A stretch of 64,000 nucleotides of DNA from Smallanthus sonchifolius (taxonomy: Eukaryota > Streptophyta > Magnoliopsida > Asterales > Asteraceae), in the NCBI GenBank assembly GCA_023525975.1, contig CM042018.1, positions 104,772,001-104,836,000 on the forward strand, given 5' to 3'. The notes beneath the pieces were generated by a model that saw only the letters and a program-made list of their open reading frames with translations, did not search any database and was not told the DNA's origin. This document shows, piece by piece, positions 12,490 through 25,112 of the stretch. Numbering within the stretch: position 1 is the first letter of the stretch; each line of letters opens with the position of its first letter. The position numbers were made by a program, and so were the translations under genes.

Positions 12490-12712
12490 GCGCACTTAGC
12501 AAATGCGCAGGGCCTCGTTCTGGCGTACTTAACAAGTACGCAGGGCCTTGATCTTGCGTACTTAACAAGTATGCAGGGCCTTGATCTTGCGTACTTAACA
12601 AGTACGCAGGGTTGCGTAATTAACAAGTACGTAGGGCCTTGTTCTTGCGTACTTAACAAGCACGTAGGGACTTGTTCTTGCGTACTTAACAAGTACGCAG
12701 GGCCTGCGTGTG
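12490..12712. repeat. 33-bp hairpin-unit array in the E1 3' LTR
   Basis: About seven units of 33 bp, each with GCGTACTTAACAAGTACGC (8-bp arms, 3-base loop) followed by AGGGCCTTGATCTT or a variant. One unit is shortened. The first unit is GCGCACTTAGCAAATGCGC. Open frames across the array (repeated YARSRPCVLVK-like peptides) are by-products of the repeat. Confidence 0.92.
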
Positions 12713-13355
12713 GGCAGTCTTCTTCCCCACAAAAACCTAACTTTTGCATGCAGATCCGACCTCCTCAAGATCCAAAATTTTTACATTCAAAACGTTTGTT
12801 TTTCATTCTAGATGCTAGATCTATGTTTATATTCAATTTTCATATGTAAAAATGCCATCTTTTTATCCAAAACCCGAAAACCCCAAAACGAACGAAAACT
12901 CAGATCTAGATCAGATCGTTACCTGTATCGAGCTTCTGATTCGGAGGTTTTGCTCACGAGCTATGGAGTAACACACTTCTTCAATCTCGGGTCGATCCGC
13001 CAACTTTCTCTCTCTACCGTTTCTCTCTCTAGAACTTGCAAATGAGAGATTATGGAATGTGTTGGCTATTAAAAGGAGGAGACTCCTTCCCTCAAGTTCG
13101 TCGGCCCATCCGGCCCGGCCCGTCACGCCTCGTTCATTTATTCTGTTCGTCTCGCGTTTAACCCGTTATTTTAATCGTCGTTTTATTTTTGGGATGTTAC
13201 AAGTCTAAGATGGCCACGGGTTCCTCAATGTAGTTGAGGGTACGACTCCCTCATTTCCATCTCCGTTTCCCAAGTAGATTCCGATCACTTCCGGTGCTTC
13301 CATTGGACTTTAATCAATTGAATAACCTTATTACGTAAACGTTTCTCCTTCCTGT

Positions 13356-16300
13356 CTAAGATGGCCACGGGTTCCTCAATGTAGTTAAGGCTGTTGTCGA
13401 CCTCGATGTCAATAAGTGGTACGTGAGCCGATTCATCCGCCAAACACTTTGAAAGTGTGATACATGGAAGGTAGGATGAATCCCACTTAAATCATCAGAC
13501 AACTCCAACTGATAAGCTACTTCACCAACCCGTGCCATTATCCTGAATGGTCCGACAAACCTCGGACTTAACTTTCCTCTCTTTCTGAATCGTATGATTC
13601 CCTTACAGGGTGACACTTTGAACATTACTTTGTCCCCAACATCAAACTCAATAGGCCTTCGTCGTTTATCTGCATAGGATTTCTGACGATCTTGTGCGGC
13701 CTTCATTAGTGCTTTGATTTGATCAAACCTTTCCGACGTTTCTCGTACGACTTCAAGACTTCCTAATTCCTTTTGTCCAATCTCACCCGAACAAATCAGG
13801 GTCCTGCATCTCCTCCCATACAACATTTCGTAAGGTGGCATGCCTATCGTCGTGTGATTATTGTTGTTGTAGGAGAATTCGGCTAACGGCAGATGACTGT
13901 CCCAACTGCCACCAAAGTCGATAATACAAGCGCGGAGCATATCCTCCAATGTTTGAATGGTCCTTTCATACTGACTATCCGTTTACGGGTATGCCGTGCT
14001 AATATTAAGTCTCGTGCCCATCGCCTCGTGAAATATTTTCCAGAACCTCGATGTGAATCGTGTGTCCCGGTCAGATACAATCGTCAAAGGTATCCCATGT
14101 CGTGCTACTACTTCATTAATAAATACTTCCGCTAACCTTTCTGACAAGAACGTCTCGCGAATAGGTAGGAAATAAGCACTCTTCGTTAATCGGTCCACAA
14201 TTACCCAGATGGTGTCATGAACTTTAGTTGTGCAAGGTAGCTTGGTTATGAAGTCCATTGTAATGTGTTCCCACTTTCAATCCGGTATATCAAGAGGTTG
14301 AATCTTTCCATTAGGTTTCTGGTATTCGGCCTTTACTTGCGAGCAAGTCAGAAACTTGCTTACGTATTTCGTCACCTCATGCTTCATCCCAGGCCACCAG
14401 TATTCCTTCCTCAAATCTTGTTACATTTTGTTGGTACCATGATGGATTGAGTAACGAGACTTATGAGCTTCATCTAAGATCTTGGTTCTAAGCTCGCCAC
14501 CCATAGGTATCTATACCCGTCCAAAACGTGTCCTAACACCAAGGGTGTTATATTCCAACTAGTTCTGTTTGCCAACCATCCTTTCCTTCTTTATGTTTTC
14601 CTCTTTAAGTGCCTCATCTTGAGCCTTTTCAATTTCCCTCATCACATCTAATGTTACCACCAGCTGGAAAGCTTTCACTCTAATAGGAGCAGGCACATCC
14701 TTTCGGCTTAGAGCGTCAGCCACCACGTTTGCCTTTCCAAGATGGTATATGATTTCACAGTCATAATCTTTTAGGAGTTCCAACCATCGTCTCTGCCTCA
14801 TATTAAGCTCCCTTTGTTCGAAGAAGTACTTCAAACTTTTGTGGTCAGAGTAAATAGTAAACTTCACTCCGTAAAGGTAGCGCCTCCAGATTTTAATGTG
14901 AATACGACAGCAGCAAGTTCCAAATCGTGAGTTGGATAATTGACTTCATGAACCTTCAACTGTCGTGATGCATACGCGATCACTCTCCCGCGTTGTATCA
15001 GCACGCACCCCAATCCCTGACCCGAAGCGTCAGAGTATACCACCAAGTCTTCATTGCCCTCGGGAAGGGCCAAGACTGGAGCTTAGGTTAGCTTCTCCTT
15101 CAATTCCTTAAACGCTTCATCCTGGGTCGAACCCCATTCGTACTTTACCTCCTTCCGAGTCAACCTTGTCAACGGCGAAGCTATTTTCGAGAAATCCTGG
15201 ATGAATCTTCGATAGTAGCCTGCCAATCCCAAGAAACTACGGAATTTAGTTGGCGTCTTAGTAATATTCCATTCCCTTACCGTCATTATCTTTGCTGGGT
15301 CAACCATAATGATGTGACTTAGGAATTGGACTTCCTTAAGCCAGAACGCGCATTTGGAGAACTTAGCATACAACTTTTCCTTCTTCAGAGCTTCCAATAC
15401 CTCCTTCAAGTGACACGCGTGATCACCCTCATTCTTGGAGTAGATGAGGATATCATCGATGAACACGATTACCGATCGATACAGCATTGGTCGACAAACT
15501 CTATTCATCAAATCCATAAACGCTGCGGGGGTGTTCGTCAATCCAAAAGACATTACGCGGAACTCGAAATGTCCATAACGCGTGCGAAATGCGGTTTTCG
15601 GTATGTCTTCTTCACTCACCTTCAACTGATGGTACCTAGATCGAATGTCGATTTTTGAGAACCAACTTGCGCCCTGTAATAGATCAAACAGGTCATCGAT
15701 CCTTGGTAAAGGGTACTTGTTCTTCACCGTTCATTTGTTCAACTTGCGATAATCAATACACATTCTCATCGAACCATCCTTCTTCTTCACAAACAACACA
15801 GGAGCACCCCAAGGCGAGATGCTCTGTTGGATAAACCATTTCTCAAGTAACTCGTCTAGTTGTGCCATTAGCTCTTTCATCTCCACCGGTGCTAGTCGAT
15901 ATGGAGCCTTAGCCACGAGCTGGGCATCTGGTACTAAGTCAATTCGGAACTCAATTTCTCTTTCGGGTGGTATCCCAGGCAAGTCCTCTGAAAACACCTC
16001 CAGGTACTCGCGTACCACGAGTACATCATCTAGTTCTTTCACTTCCTTACATTTTTCAATCACGTATACCAGATAAGCCTCACATCCACGCCTCAGGTAA
16101 TCTGTTGCCTTAATCATCGAGCTGAAGTTGGGCATCGGGGCATCACGATCTCCAAAAACCTCGACTTTGCTACCATCCGGGGCTTTGAGTCGGATTATCT
16201 TTCGTTTGCATATAATATGCGCTTCATTGGAAGTTAGCCAATCCATACCCAAAATTACATCAAACCCACCCAAAACCATAATGAACAGCCTGACGGGGAA

Positions 16301-16507
16301 TCTATGGCCTTCTATTTTTATTATGGAATTGTTAACTACATCAGTTACCCTCGCAGTTCTACCCTCAACGGTTTCTACACTAAAGGCTCGTTCTATTTTA
16401 CTAACCGTGTACTTTACTCGTTTACAGAAAGCGGCTGATATAAAACTTTTACTGGCACCCGAATCAAATAACACAGAAACAAATGTGTTGTCAAGGTGAA
16501 CGTACAT
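13356..16507 (-). pseudogene. E1 pol: protease, RT, RNase H, integrase, degenerate
   Basis: On the minus strand the order is aspartic protease with DSGASKSF (about 16465), RT with FVKKKDGSMRMCIDYRKLN (about 15790) and an intact FIDDILIYS active site (about 15460), RNase H with YSDASGQGLGCVL (about 15040), the H2C2 zinc region (about 14480-14300), the integrase core with WVIVDRLTKSAYFLP (about 14200) and VSDRDTRFTSRFW (about 14060), and a GPF-type C-terminal module (about 13540). Breaks: TGA at 15731-15733, TAA at 15083-15085, a one-base shift near 14890, a stop at 14559-14561, stops across the zinc region and another stop near 13983. It is clearly inactive. Domain order protease-RT-RNH-INT defines Ty3/gypsy. 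Confidence 0.9.
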
Positions 16508-17759
16508 GACACCACGTCGGGGTCCACCCTGGCCTGTTCTTGCGTCAGCACGTACGCACGAGTCTTTGCTCGGGGCCTCTCTTCTTTCTTTTTAGGGCCT
16601 TTCCCTTTTCCAGCTTCACCCATTCTTGGCCTAGTGCATTCCCGGCTCATGTGTCCATTACCCCCACAGTTATTGCATTTGATACCATTCGGGCATTCTC
16701 GGGAGTAGTGCCCGGTCTTGCCACACTTGAAACTTAGATTCAATCCCAGTATGCATTCACCCACATCCTCCTTCCCGCACGTCTTACACACAATCATCTC
16801 TCCCACCTGAGCTCTCTTATCACGAGCCCCAGACATATTCCCACCTGCTCGTTTGTTCTGGTAGCTCGTCTTCCTTTTGGCCACTTCGATGGCGACCACG
16901 TTTAGGGCCAGGTCATCAAATACCACACCACTCAGTTCTACTACCGAATCGTAGGTGATAGGAGCGTTTGTTTTAACGTAGGTGCGGACCTTGTCCGACA
17001 GTTCCTGAATGTAGCGGGCAATCTTTCTTTCCTCCGTCGTGACAAGGTGTGGCACCAGACGTGCAAGTTCATTGAATCGGGTAGTGTACTGCCGGTGCGT
17101 CATGTTCCCGGCCTTCAAACCCAGAAATTCCCTCTCTACCTTCTCAATCTCGTTCCTCGGGCAGAAGTTCTTGATTACCAGAGTTTTCAAGTCATTCCAA
17201 ATCATTGAGTCAACCACCTCATCCCCTTTAGCCTGACGTACACCTTCCCACCAGTGAGATGCTTCCTCCCTCAAGAAGTTAGTAGCAAACTTCACAACTT
17301 GACTCGCTCGGCATTCGCTCAGACGAATGGCAGCCTCCATACGAATCACCCAATCAAACGTAGCCACCGCGTCTTTCTTCCCAGTGAGAACCGGCGGATC
17401 ACATGCCTTGAAGGACTTATAATCGCAACCGTGAGTAGGCGGTACGTTAACTGCCTCAATGATCGGGGCATCAGTTGCCGTGTTAGACCCGCCCGCCTCA
17501 TTAGCCTTCTTCATTACTTCTGCCAGCAGATCTGGAAAGGTAGCCTTCATCTACTCAATAAACTTGCGTGCCAGGGCCGCCTTCACTTCCGGTTCGAATG
17601 TGAAGTGTTGTTCTTCCACGGGAGTCCGTTCAGTTCCATGCATGCTGATTTCCGGCTCCGTGAGGACACTGCCCTCTTCACTGTACCCCTGACGAGCATG
17701 AGTCCTATTACGACCACCGGTACGACCCCACCACGCCTTCTGCTCTTTCGTCCCGCCAT
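16500..17759 (-). pseudogene. E1 gag with zinc knuckles, frameshifted
   Basis: A start ATG (17759-17757) opens MAGRKSRRRGG. Two breaks follow early: the reading must shift near 17700, and a TAG sits just before the next ATG at 17550. The capsid region is recognisable (FDWVIRMEAAIRLSECRA, EASHWWEGV, HRQYTTRFNELARLVPHL). It is followed by CCHC knuckles SFKCGKTGHYSREC and KCNNCGGNGHMSREC, preceded by a CKTCGKED segment. The frame changes again near 16490, where the protease starts. E4 reads through the same point without a shift, so this is decay rather than programmed frameshifting. Confidence 0.88.
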
Positions 17760-18090
17760 TTCGTTCTACAAGACAAGGAATCCAATGTCATAACGCTAGT
17801 TAACAAATAGAAATCAACAAGTATTGTAAGATGTTAATATACACTGACCATCTGCAATTAACCATTACACTACCTCCCGGTTTCTATTTGACCACCTTTG
17901 TGATTCTATCAGAACACAAGTCCTAACCTAACACTTTCTAAGGCATACTATATGTAAATATATACTACCTTCATACTTGAAGCTGTGGCTCGAGTTACCC
18001 TTACTGGCATCCGCTTTCGGTCCCATTCACAGTTTAAGTTCAGACATTGGGAGTGTCCGAATCTCTCAAACTATTGCTATGATACCAACT
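17760..18090 (-). other. E1 leader between PBS and gag
   Basis: Untranslated leader of the retroelement on the minus strand. No open frame or structural repeat is recognised beyond the primer binding site at its upstream end. Confidence 0.7.
18076..18088 (-). promoter_or_regulatory. E1 primer binding site
   Basis: The minus strand reads TTGGTATCATAGC two bases inside the 5' LTR. It matches the initiator-Met tRNA 3' end used by many plant Ty3 elements (TGGTATCAGAGC) with one substitution. Confidence 0.85.
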
Positions 18091-20122
18091 TATAAGGCCC
18101 CAAACCCGGGAGGCTTCACTTGTTGGGTTTACTCATTCACAAACAGTTCTTAAACTTAAATATCAAATAACGCAGCGGAAAATTTCATTTCAAACATAAC
18201 ACAACATTGTTCAACGTGCGAAAGCGTAACATTGTCTTAAACATAAAACATAACATAAAAAAACATAATGGGATGCCATTCCTCATATCATCCGGGTAAC
18301 TTATCAAGCCGCGCAGCATCACCGTCCATCATCATAACCTGCCCTTAACCTGAATGTGCACATTAAAAAGTCAGCTACGCTGGTGAGTTCTAGCTTTACA
18401 TAAAACTTTAACATGGTCATTTTGCCAAAAACATAACATTCATTTATTTAACAAAAGCGTACGTAAATCATGCAATAACTTAACATCATCAAAACATCAT
18501 AACATAGCATCATATCATAAGTCATCATGAACTGAATCAGCGTCTTCTCGTAACTGTCAATTCCATACATCGTATTCTGACGGAAGAACCTAAGGCTCGT
18601 TACCTCTAGGCCATCCGTCAACCAGGTCTCCTAAGGCTAGTTACCTTAAGGCAGACCAAACATCGTCTTAGGCACTGTTCCCTCGCGGGGAATAGTTCCT
18701 CCCGTAAGGGATCCCGGTAATCCCATGGGTGACCGTCGTCACCCTATCCTCAACCAGTTGTACAACCGTTAGCCAACCATAAAGGCCCCCGTATGGGTAA
18801 TGCCAATACATACATACATACATACATACATACCCTAGCTCCCGTAAGAACTCGTGACAGATTCGTTCATTTCATAACTTTCATAAAAACCTTTACCTCG
18901 TTTTAGTTAAAGCATTCGTACGTTTTATTAAATAATATTTCATTTGTAAATCTTTTGTAAACTTTATTTGGCAAACATTTCATTAACTCGTTTCATCTTC
19001 CCCTTTCGGAAGCATCGTTTCGTAAACAATTCATTAACATATTTCAACTTCCCCTTTCAGAAGCATCGTTTCATAATCATTTCATTAACACCTTTTAACT
19101 TCCCCTTTCGGAAGCATCGTTCATAAACCTCGTTTTGTAAACATCATTTCATAAACCTCGTTTTATATGTATGCACACCAGCCCAAAACATTATTAAAAC
19201 ATTTAAAAAAAGGCTCTAGAACTCACCTGATAAGCTAGTGTCAGTTGTTCAAAATAAAGGCCCAACAACGTCATGTACGATCTGAATTAGGTAGTTAAAT
19301 ACACATCAGACCCAACCCCGACTCTAACGGTTTACTCATTCTATTTCAGGCGAACATTCTTACTTCACTAGCCAGCTATATATACCCATAGACTTGATGC
19401 CTGCGCACTTAGCAAGTGCGCAGGGCCTCGCTCTTGCGTACTTAACAAGTATGCAGGGCCTTGATCTTGCGTACTTAACAAGTACGCACGGCCTTGATCT
19501 TGCGTACTTAACAAGTACGCAGGGCCTTGTTCTTGCGTACTTAACAAGCACGCAGGGCCTTGTTCTTGCGTACTTAACAAGCACGCAGGGCCTTGTTCTT
19601 GCGTACTTAACAAGTACGTAGGGCCTGCGTGTGGGTAGTCTTCTTCCCCACAAAACCCTAACTTTTGCATGCAGATCAGACCTCCTCAAGATCCGAACTT
19701 TTTACGTTCAAAATGTTTGTTTTTCATTCTAGATGCTAGATCTATGTTTATATTCAATTTTCATACGTAAAAATGTCATCTTTTTATCCAAAACCCGAAA
19801 ACCCCAAAACGAACGAAAACTCAGATCTAGATCAGATCGTTACCTGTATCGAGCTTCTGATTCGGAGGTTTTGCTCATGAGCTATGGAGTAACACACTTC
19901 TTCAATCTCGGGTCGATCCACCAACTCTCTCTCTCTACCGTTTCTCTCTCTAGATCTTGCAAATGAGAGATTATGGAGTGTGTTGGCTATTAAAAGGAGG
20001 AGACTCCTTCCCTCAAGTTCGCCGGCCCATCCGGCCCGACCCGTCACGCCTCGTTCATTTATTCCGTTCATCTCGTGTTTAACCCGTTATTTTAATCGTC
20101 GTTTTATTTTTGGGATGTTTCA
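18091..20122 (-). repeat. 5' LTR of E1
   Basis: 2032 bp, closely similar to one unit of the left LTR. It carries the 33-bp hairpin array at 19403-19625 and an expanded CATA microsatellite at about 18806-18831 where the left LTR has only two or three repeats. The minus-strand start reads TGAAACATCCC (decayed from TGTAACATCCC), and the end is TTATA in place of TTACA. Confidence 0.9.
19403..19625. repeat. 33-bp hairpin-unit array in the E1 5' LTR
   Basis: Seven units with core GCGTACTTAACAAGTACGC. The first unit is GCGCACTTAGCAAGTGCGC, in which both arms changed together so the stem stays paired. Some other units (AAGCACGC on the right arm) break one pair. Confidence 0.92.
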
Positions 20123-21330
20123 TCAATGGAGCATAAACAATCCTTACGGTATATGTCATTTGGATAAATGTTCAAATTTTCAATAGACATGGGTACAACA
20201 TTTTAGTACACATGTGTATAATAATTTTACACATGGGAAAAATTTACTAACATTGGTTTAAATCAGTCTTACACATGTGTATATGAATATTACACATGTG
20301 TATAGGCTGTTTACACATCTGTTTTTGAATTCAGAGATAATAATTAACATTTTTTTAATTAAAAGCTAATGACTAAAGTTTTAAAAGCTTTAAGCAAAAA
20401 GTTATTTTTTGTATACAAAAGGTTATTTTTTTTTGTGTACGCAGCTTCTTTATGTTGATAGTTACTCATGTGTGGGGTTAAATAAGGAACGAACAAAATC
20501 ACCAATAGAATTGTGGAAAACCGATAACCTTAAGTTGAGAGGGGATTTAGAATTAGAAAGTGGTGGGTTTAGATTGGAAGAGTATCAAGGAAAGTATAAA
20601 GATCAAAACAATGAAGGACCGGGTGAAACAGAAGCTAAATCACTGCCACATTCAGCCAAAGTTTACGGTAGTGAAAAATTAATGGTATGTGAACCTAGTT
20701 ATTCAATTTTTCATTTTAATATACTATTTTTTAAAATTGTATGTTTTATAGTGAAAAACTGTTCTTATATTTTAAAAACTATACACATATTTCTTTTGGA
20801 TGTAGCATATTACTTTTGGATGTAAAGTTTGTTGTTTGTCATATCGTTTGTATAGGAAAGCTTTGGAATTTTTTTTAACTGATACTTTCTATATTACACA
20901 GGATAAAATCACAGAAATTGAGAGCAAGTTGGATTATTTTCGTAAGGTGAAAAACAAGTTTGAACAAGAGTTGGTAGAAATATTCTACAGAAATAAAGAA
21001 AACCAGCTTACTGGGGAAATATGAGTTGATGTTGGTAGATAAACCTAACTGGTCGGATATTATTGTTGAGAAAGAGATTTGTAATCAACAAGATATTGTT
21101 GCAACTAAAAAGATATCCAATGTTTTGAACGAATTGAATGATACATTCAAAATAACAAATATAACAGAAAAGGGAGGGTTCGGAGAAGACATTGATATTG
21201 AAGATGGATTGTTTGGTGAAGATACAGAAAGAAGTCCAACTCAACAAGCAGCAGAAACAAGTTATTTTAATATGTGTGACATAACATGCTTAAAATTTAT
21301 TTATAATTTAAAGAGAAATGGGTTTAACAG

Positions 21331-22160
21331 GTGCAAAAGTAAGTGAACGGGAAAAAGAAAAAAAATGATGGGAAAGAAGCGGGAGGGCTTAAGGATATGG
21401 AAGCATCGAGCTTTAGCGTTGGCGTTACTCAAGAAACATATGCAGATAAAGGTATTTATTAAAAAGTTGGAAAACTTATAATGGCGGTAATGTAAATAAA
21501 GACACATAAAATATACATACACATGTGTAATGTCATTGTACACAAGTTGAATGTCTATGTACACATGTGTAAAAATTAACGTATTTTGAACTTCTGTTTA
21601 ACAGGTTGTGAAGATAAATAGGATGAGACGCGTTCAGGCGTTCATCAAGCGTTTGAACAAACTGAAACAAGCAAAGGTATGAACATAAATTTAAATCAAT
21701 AAAAAAGCTTTTAGATATGTGTGTCATAACATGCTTATATGAAAACCATATTTAAAATTTCTTATATTTTAACAGGTGCAATTGTAACTGAACGGGAGCA
21801 GGGAAAAAATGATGGGAAAGTAGTGGGAGGGCTTGAGGATTTGGAAGCATTAAACTTTAGCTTTGGCTTTACTCAGGAAACAAGTTCAATTAAAGGTGTT
21901 TATTAAAAGTTGCAAAACTTATAATGGCTTTTAATGTAGTTAGAGACACATAACATATACATACACATGCATAATGTCTATGTACACATGTGTAATGTGT
22001 ATGTACACATGGAAATGTCTATGTACACATGGGTAAAAATTAACGTATTTTGAACTTTTGTTTAATAGGTTGTGAAGAGAAACAAAATGAGATGGTTTCA
22101 GACGTTCATCAAGCGCTTAAACAAACAGAAACAAGCAAAGGTATGAACAGAAATTTAAAT
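21331..22160 (+). repeat. Tandem exon duplication within the Ulp1-like gene
   Basis: A two-exon module (start ggtgcaaaagtaagtgaac, then ggttgtgaagataaatagg) is repeated with a period of about 445-464 bp: second-exon starts at 21604 and 22068. A third, diverged copy of the second exon is at 23511. Intron sequence between exons is also duplicated, so this is genomic tandem duplication. Confidence 0.82.
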
Positions 22161-22330
22161 CAATACGAGTTTTAGTCTAGGATTCACTAATGAATCAAAA
22201 AAGAGAAAAATTGAAAAGTTATTAATGTCTATGTACACCTGTGAAATATATCTTATAATCGCTTTAAACAGGTGGAAAGGTGGTTAAAGTTAGTAACGAA
22301 ATGGAAGACAGGTTGTTGAAGCACTTTCCT

Positions 22331-22850
22331 GTGACAACACTCTGGATAGAGTCTTAGTTTGTATTTTCATGTCTGTAATTGTCTTTGTCTGTTAGAGTCT
22401 TTATGTATTAGTTTATCGAGTTGTATTTACTTTTACATATTGAATGTTGCATTTCTCTCTAAGTGTTTTGCGCACTTACATGTGCGCAGGAGAAAGCTCC
22501 TGCGTACTTAACAAGTACTCAAGAATACCTTTGCGTACTTGTTAAGTACGCAAGAGCATTTTGCCCTGCGCACTTGCTAAGTGCGTAGGCATCAGGTCAT
22601 GTATAAGTAGGATAGGTTGATAGAAGTTAAGTACGCAGGCATTATAGCAAATACGCAGATTGTAATCTCAGTGCTTTTTTCTGTAACCTTCAAGTGTTTA
22701 TAATACAAAGAACATTTAAAGTGTTTTTTCTTGTCGGTTTACTTTATTTAGCTAGACTCTCCACCTAGTCACGGGCATTCCGCACCCGGTCCGACTAGTA
22801 GAGCCACTTGCATGTGCCGATCCGCCACACCCGAGGGACCTACACAGGTT
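22331..22850. other. LTR-like insertion (possible solo LTR) interrupting a Ulp1-gene exon
   Basis: About 520 bp starting TGTGACAACACTC and ending GACCTACACA separates exon blocks that elsewhere lie together. TG...CA ends and non-AT-rich composition unlike the flanking introns suggest a solo LTR. No 5-bp target duplication is seen (tttcc left, ggttt right). Inside, 22450-22620 contains inverted-repeat units, including an exact copy of the 19-base E1 array core in reverse orientation (22524-22542) and CCCTGCGCACTTGCTAAG, as in E1. Confidence 0.38.
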
Positions 22851-24514
22851 TAGACCAAACTTTAGCCTTGGGGTTTCTCAGGAACAAAAAACACAAGAAG
22901 GTATGAAAAAAACATAGCATTCACATACACATGTGTTAAGGGTCGCTACATATTTGTAAATAAATTATGCACATGTGTAAATGCATTGTACACAGGTGTA
23001 AAAACTATGAAATAGAATATACTTTTAACTTGGGTATATTTTATAAAATAAAAATTTTTAAACATGTGAACTTATACATTACACATAACATAAATAAACT
23101 TGTGTATATTTTGTAATGACTTTGTACCCATATGTAATGTCATTTGGTCACATGTTTATCATTTTCATACACATGTGTAAAGGCTCGCAAGAAGGTACGA
23201 AAAAAACAAGACCTAAAATCACAAGAAGGTATGAAAAAAACATATCATTTTCATACACATGTGTAAAGGCTCACTACTCATGTGTAAATGAATTGTACTT
23301 ATATGTAAATACATTGTACCCGGGTGTAAAAAGTATAAAAAAGAATAGACCCTTAAGTTATACATTAAACATAACATCCATAACCGTGTAATGAATCTCT
23401 ACACATGTGTAAAGTTATTTTCCACATGTGTAAAAAACTGAGTTGTTAACTATTATTTATGCTATGTGCTAAGTTGAATAAAATTATTTGTTTTTAACTT
23501 TTGTTTACTAGGTGTGGAAGAGGAAGAGGATGAGATGCCTGCTGACGTTGATCATGAATCAGTTAACCAAGATCCAACAGCAGGCAAAGGTATGAAAAAA
23601 GCTTTAAAAAGTGTAAAATTGTAAAGAGAGTTTTCAAATATAAAAAATAAGAATATCTAATCATGTAAATATAAACTTATCATCTGATTCATGATCTATT
23701 ATAGATAACTTAATTGAAGAAATGGAATTGAAAACTTCAAGTGAAAACATAAATCGTCAAAGGTTAACCGGACGAATCAAAGTTGCATCAGAAGCTTTAA
23801 GGTCACCTTATTTGGTAAGAGAGGTTGATATAACCAAATCAATAACAAAGGAAGATGATTGGGTATGGTAATTCATATGGACTGACCCAAAAAAGTAAGT
23901 GGGTAGGATAAATAAAAACTTGTTACACAGAAAAACATTTTTAAAAATCTGTCCAAACTAAAATTGTTTACAAAGAGGATTGATAAATCTGACTAGAAAG
24001 ATGAAAAAGCAGAAAAGGAAGAAAAGAATAAAGGCCACGAAATTATTAAGTATCTATTGTATTAACAATTTTATATTATACTTACATGTGTAAGTATGAA
24101 TTACACATGTGAAATCTTTACTTACACATGTGGAAAACCTGTTTACAAAAACTGACTTGGCTTTAATTGTGTATAAACAAGATTGAAGAATCTGGCAAAA
24201 AAATATTTCCAGATTATATGATGATTAACAGTAAGATGAATGAAAAACAAAAAAAAGGAAGAAGAGAATAAAGCCCCGAAATTATTGAGTATGTATTTTT
24301 CCCTAATCTAAAGCTACAGATTTCTTATTTGTATTAACATGTTTATATTATACTTACATGTGTAAGTATGAATTACACATGTGAAATCTTTACTTACACA
24401 TGTGTAACATCCCAAAATAATATAAACAAATAAATAATAGCGAGAGCGGGATTAAGATAATAGGAAGAGGGAACGGGCTCGGAATTGGCTCCAATGGGCC
24501 GAAGGGAAGCCCAA

Positions 24515-24524
24515 CTATATAAAT
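24515..24524 (+). promoter_or_regulatory. TATA box of the E2 5' LTR
   Basis: CTATATAAAT about 115 bp into the LTR, followed about 30 bp later by a pyrimidine-rich CTTCTTCAC segment typical of a plant transcription start. This implies a short U3 and a very long R-U5. The same motif is in the 3' LTR near 31436 as TTATATAAAT. Confidence 0.65.
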
Positions 24525-25029
24525 ACTAGCTCAGAAAACCCTTCTTCACTAGTCGTCTTCTTCACAAACTTAGAGAGAGAAAGGTGAAAACGTGTTAGAG
24601 AGAGAAAGCTCGGGATCAAGCTCAAAGTCTCGGGAATCATCACTCCACATCCCAGCAGCATCTAGCAACGAAAATAAGACGAAAACAGGTAACCATCGGC
24701 TCGAATCTAAGCTTTTAGTTAAGAAATGGGTTTAGGGTTTATATGGGTTTTTCATATAAAGATGGGATTTTTACGTATGGAATTGCATAAAAGGTATGTA
24801 TCTAGCTTCATGGAAGCTAGATACAAGTTTTGGACGTAAAAAGATTGAAGATTGGATCAAAAACGAAGGAGATCTAGATCGGATGAATGGTCCGAAAACT
24901 ATTCCCGTCCGAAAAGTATTTTCGGACGACATGATTTTGGACAAGAGATCTCAAACGAAATAGTTCTTCGACAAAAGATTTCGAACGAAATATTTAACTA
25001 ATAAAAGATGTTTTCTAACTATATAGTTT

Positions 25030-25112
25030 TCAGTCGAAAAGTGGTTTCGACCGAGAGAGATTTCGACCGAGATAGATTTCGACCGAGAAAGATTTCGGTC
25101 GAAGAAGATTTC
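25030..25112. repeat. TTTCGACCGAGA array in the E2 LTR
   Basis: Repeated TTTCGACCGAGAAAGAT units pair with TTTCGGTCGAA units, so the array can fold. The same block is at about 31974-32063 in the 3' LTR, and a related TTTCGATCGA array is in the E4 LTR (58380-58815). Confidence 0.75.

Larger units (their letters stand above)
10074..13201 (-). repeat. 3' LTR of E1, enlarged by an internal tandem duplication
   Basis: On the minus strand it runs from TGTAACATCCC (13201) to GGGGCCTTACA (10074). It is 3128 bp, against 2032 bp for the 5' LTR. The extra length is a second copy of about 1.1 kb (see the repeat at 10123-12350). Just inside the LTR, 13203-13240 and 13354-13391 repeat GTCTAAGATGGCCACGGG and the following bases, so the polypurine-tract region is rearranged and no clear PPT is visible. 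Confidence 0.9.
10074..20122 (-). mobile_element. Ty3/gypsy retrotransposon E1 (Tekay/Del-like), degenerate
   Basis: It is flanked by TSD TCAAT (10069-10073 and 20123-20127) inside an exon of the Ulp1-like gene. Transcription would run on the minus strand: 5' LTR at 18091-20122, PBS at 18076-18088, gag, protease, RT, RNase H, integrase, then the 3' LTR at 10074-13201. Stops and frameshifts in every domain make it non-autonomous now. Terminal dinucleotides are partly decayed: the 5' LTR ends read TGAAACATCC and ...CCTTATA on the minus strand. Confidence 0.93.
20123..24397 (+). pseudogene. Ulp1-like MULE gene, central exons
   Basis: Coding blocks continue from the E1 insertion: 20123-20185; 20440-20690 (LLYVDSYSCVGLNKERTK, GDLELESGGFRLEEYQ); 20900-21260 (IESKLDYFRKVKNKFEQEL, NVLNELNDTFKITN) with a frameshift at 21022; duplicated acidic exons at 21331-22160; 23511-23590 (EEEDEMPADVDHESVNQD); and 23704-23875 (RIKVASEALRSPYLVREVDI, EDDWVW then a stop). 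The LRSPYLVREVDI block is a motif I associate with the region just before the protease in this MULE protein type. Two partial copies of a lysine-rich exon follow (about 23970-24040 and 24180-24290). Several stops and frame changes are present. The gene is cut at 24397 by E2. Confidence 0.58.

Noticed and set aside
12411..12849. Open frames with repeated YARSRPCVLVK / LNKYVGPC peptides, also at 19360-19689
   Set aside because: They arise from a 33-bp repeat, a multiple of three, so long frames appear in several phases and both strands.
16414..16507. Programmed -1 or +1 frameshift between E1 gag and pol
   Set aside because: E3 and E4 encode gag and protease in one frame at the same point, and E1 has many other lesions.
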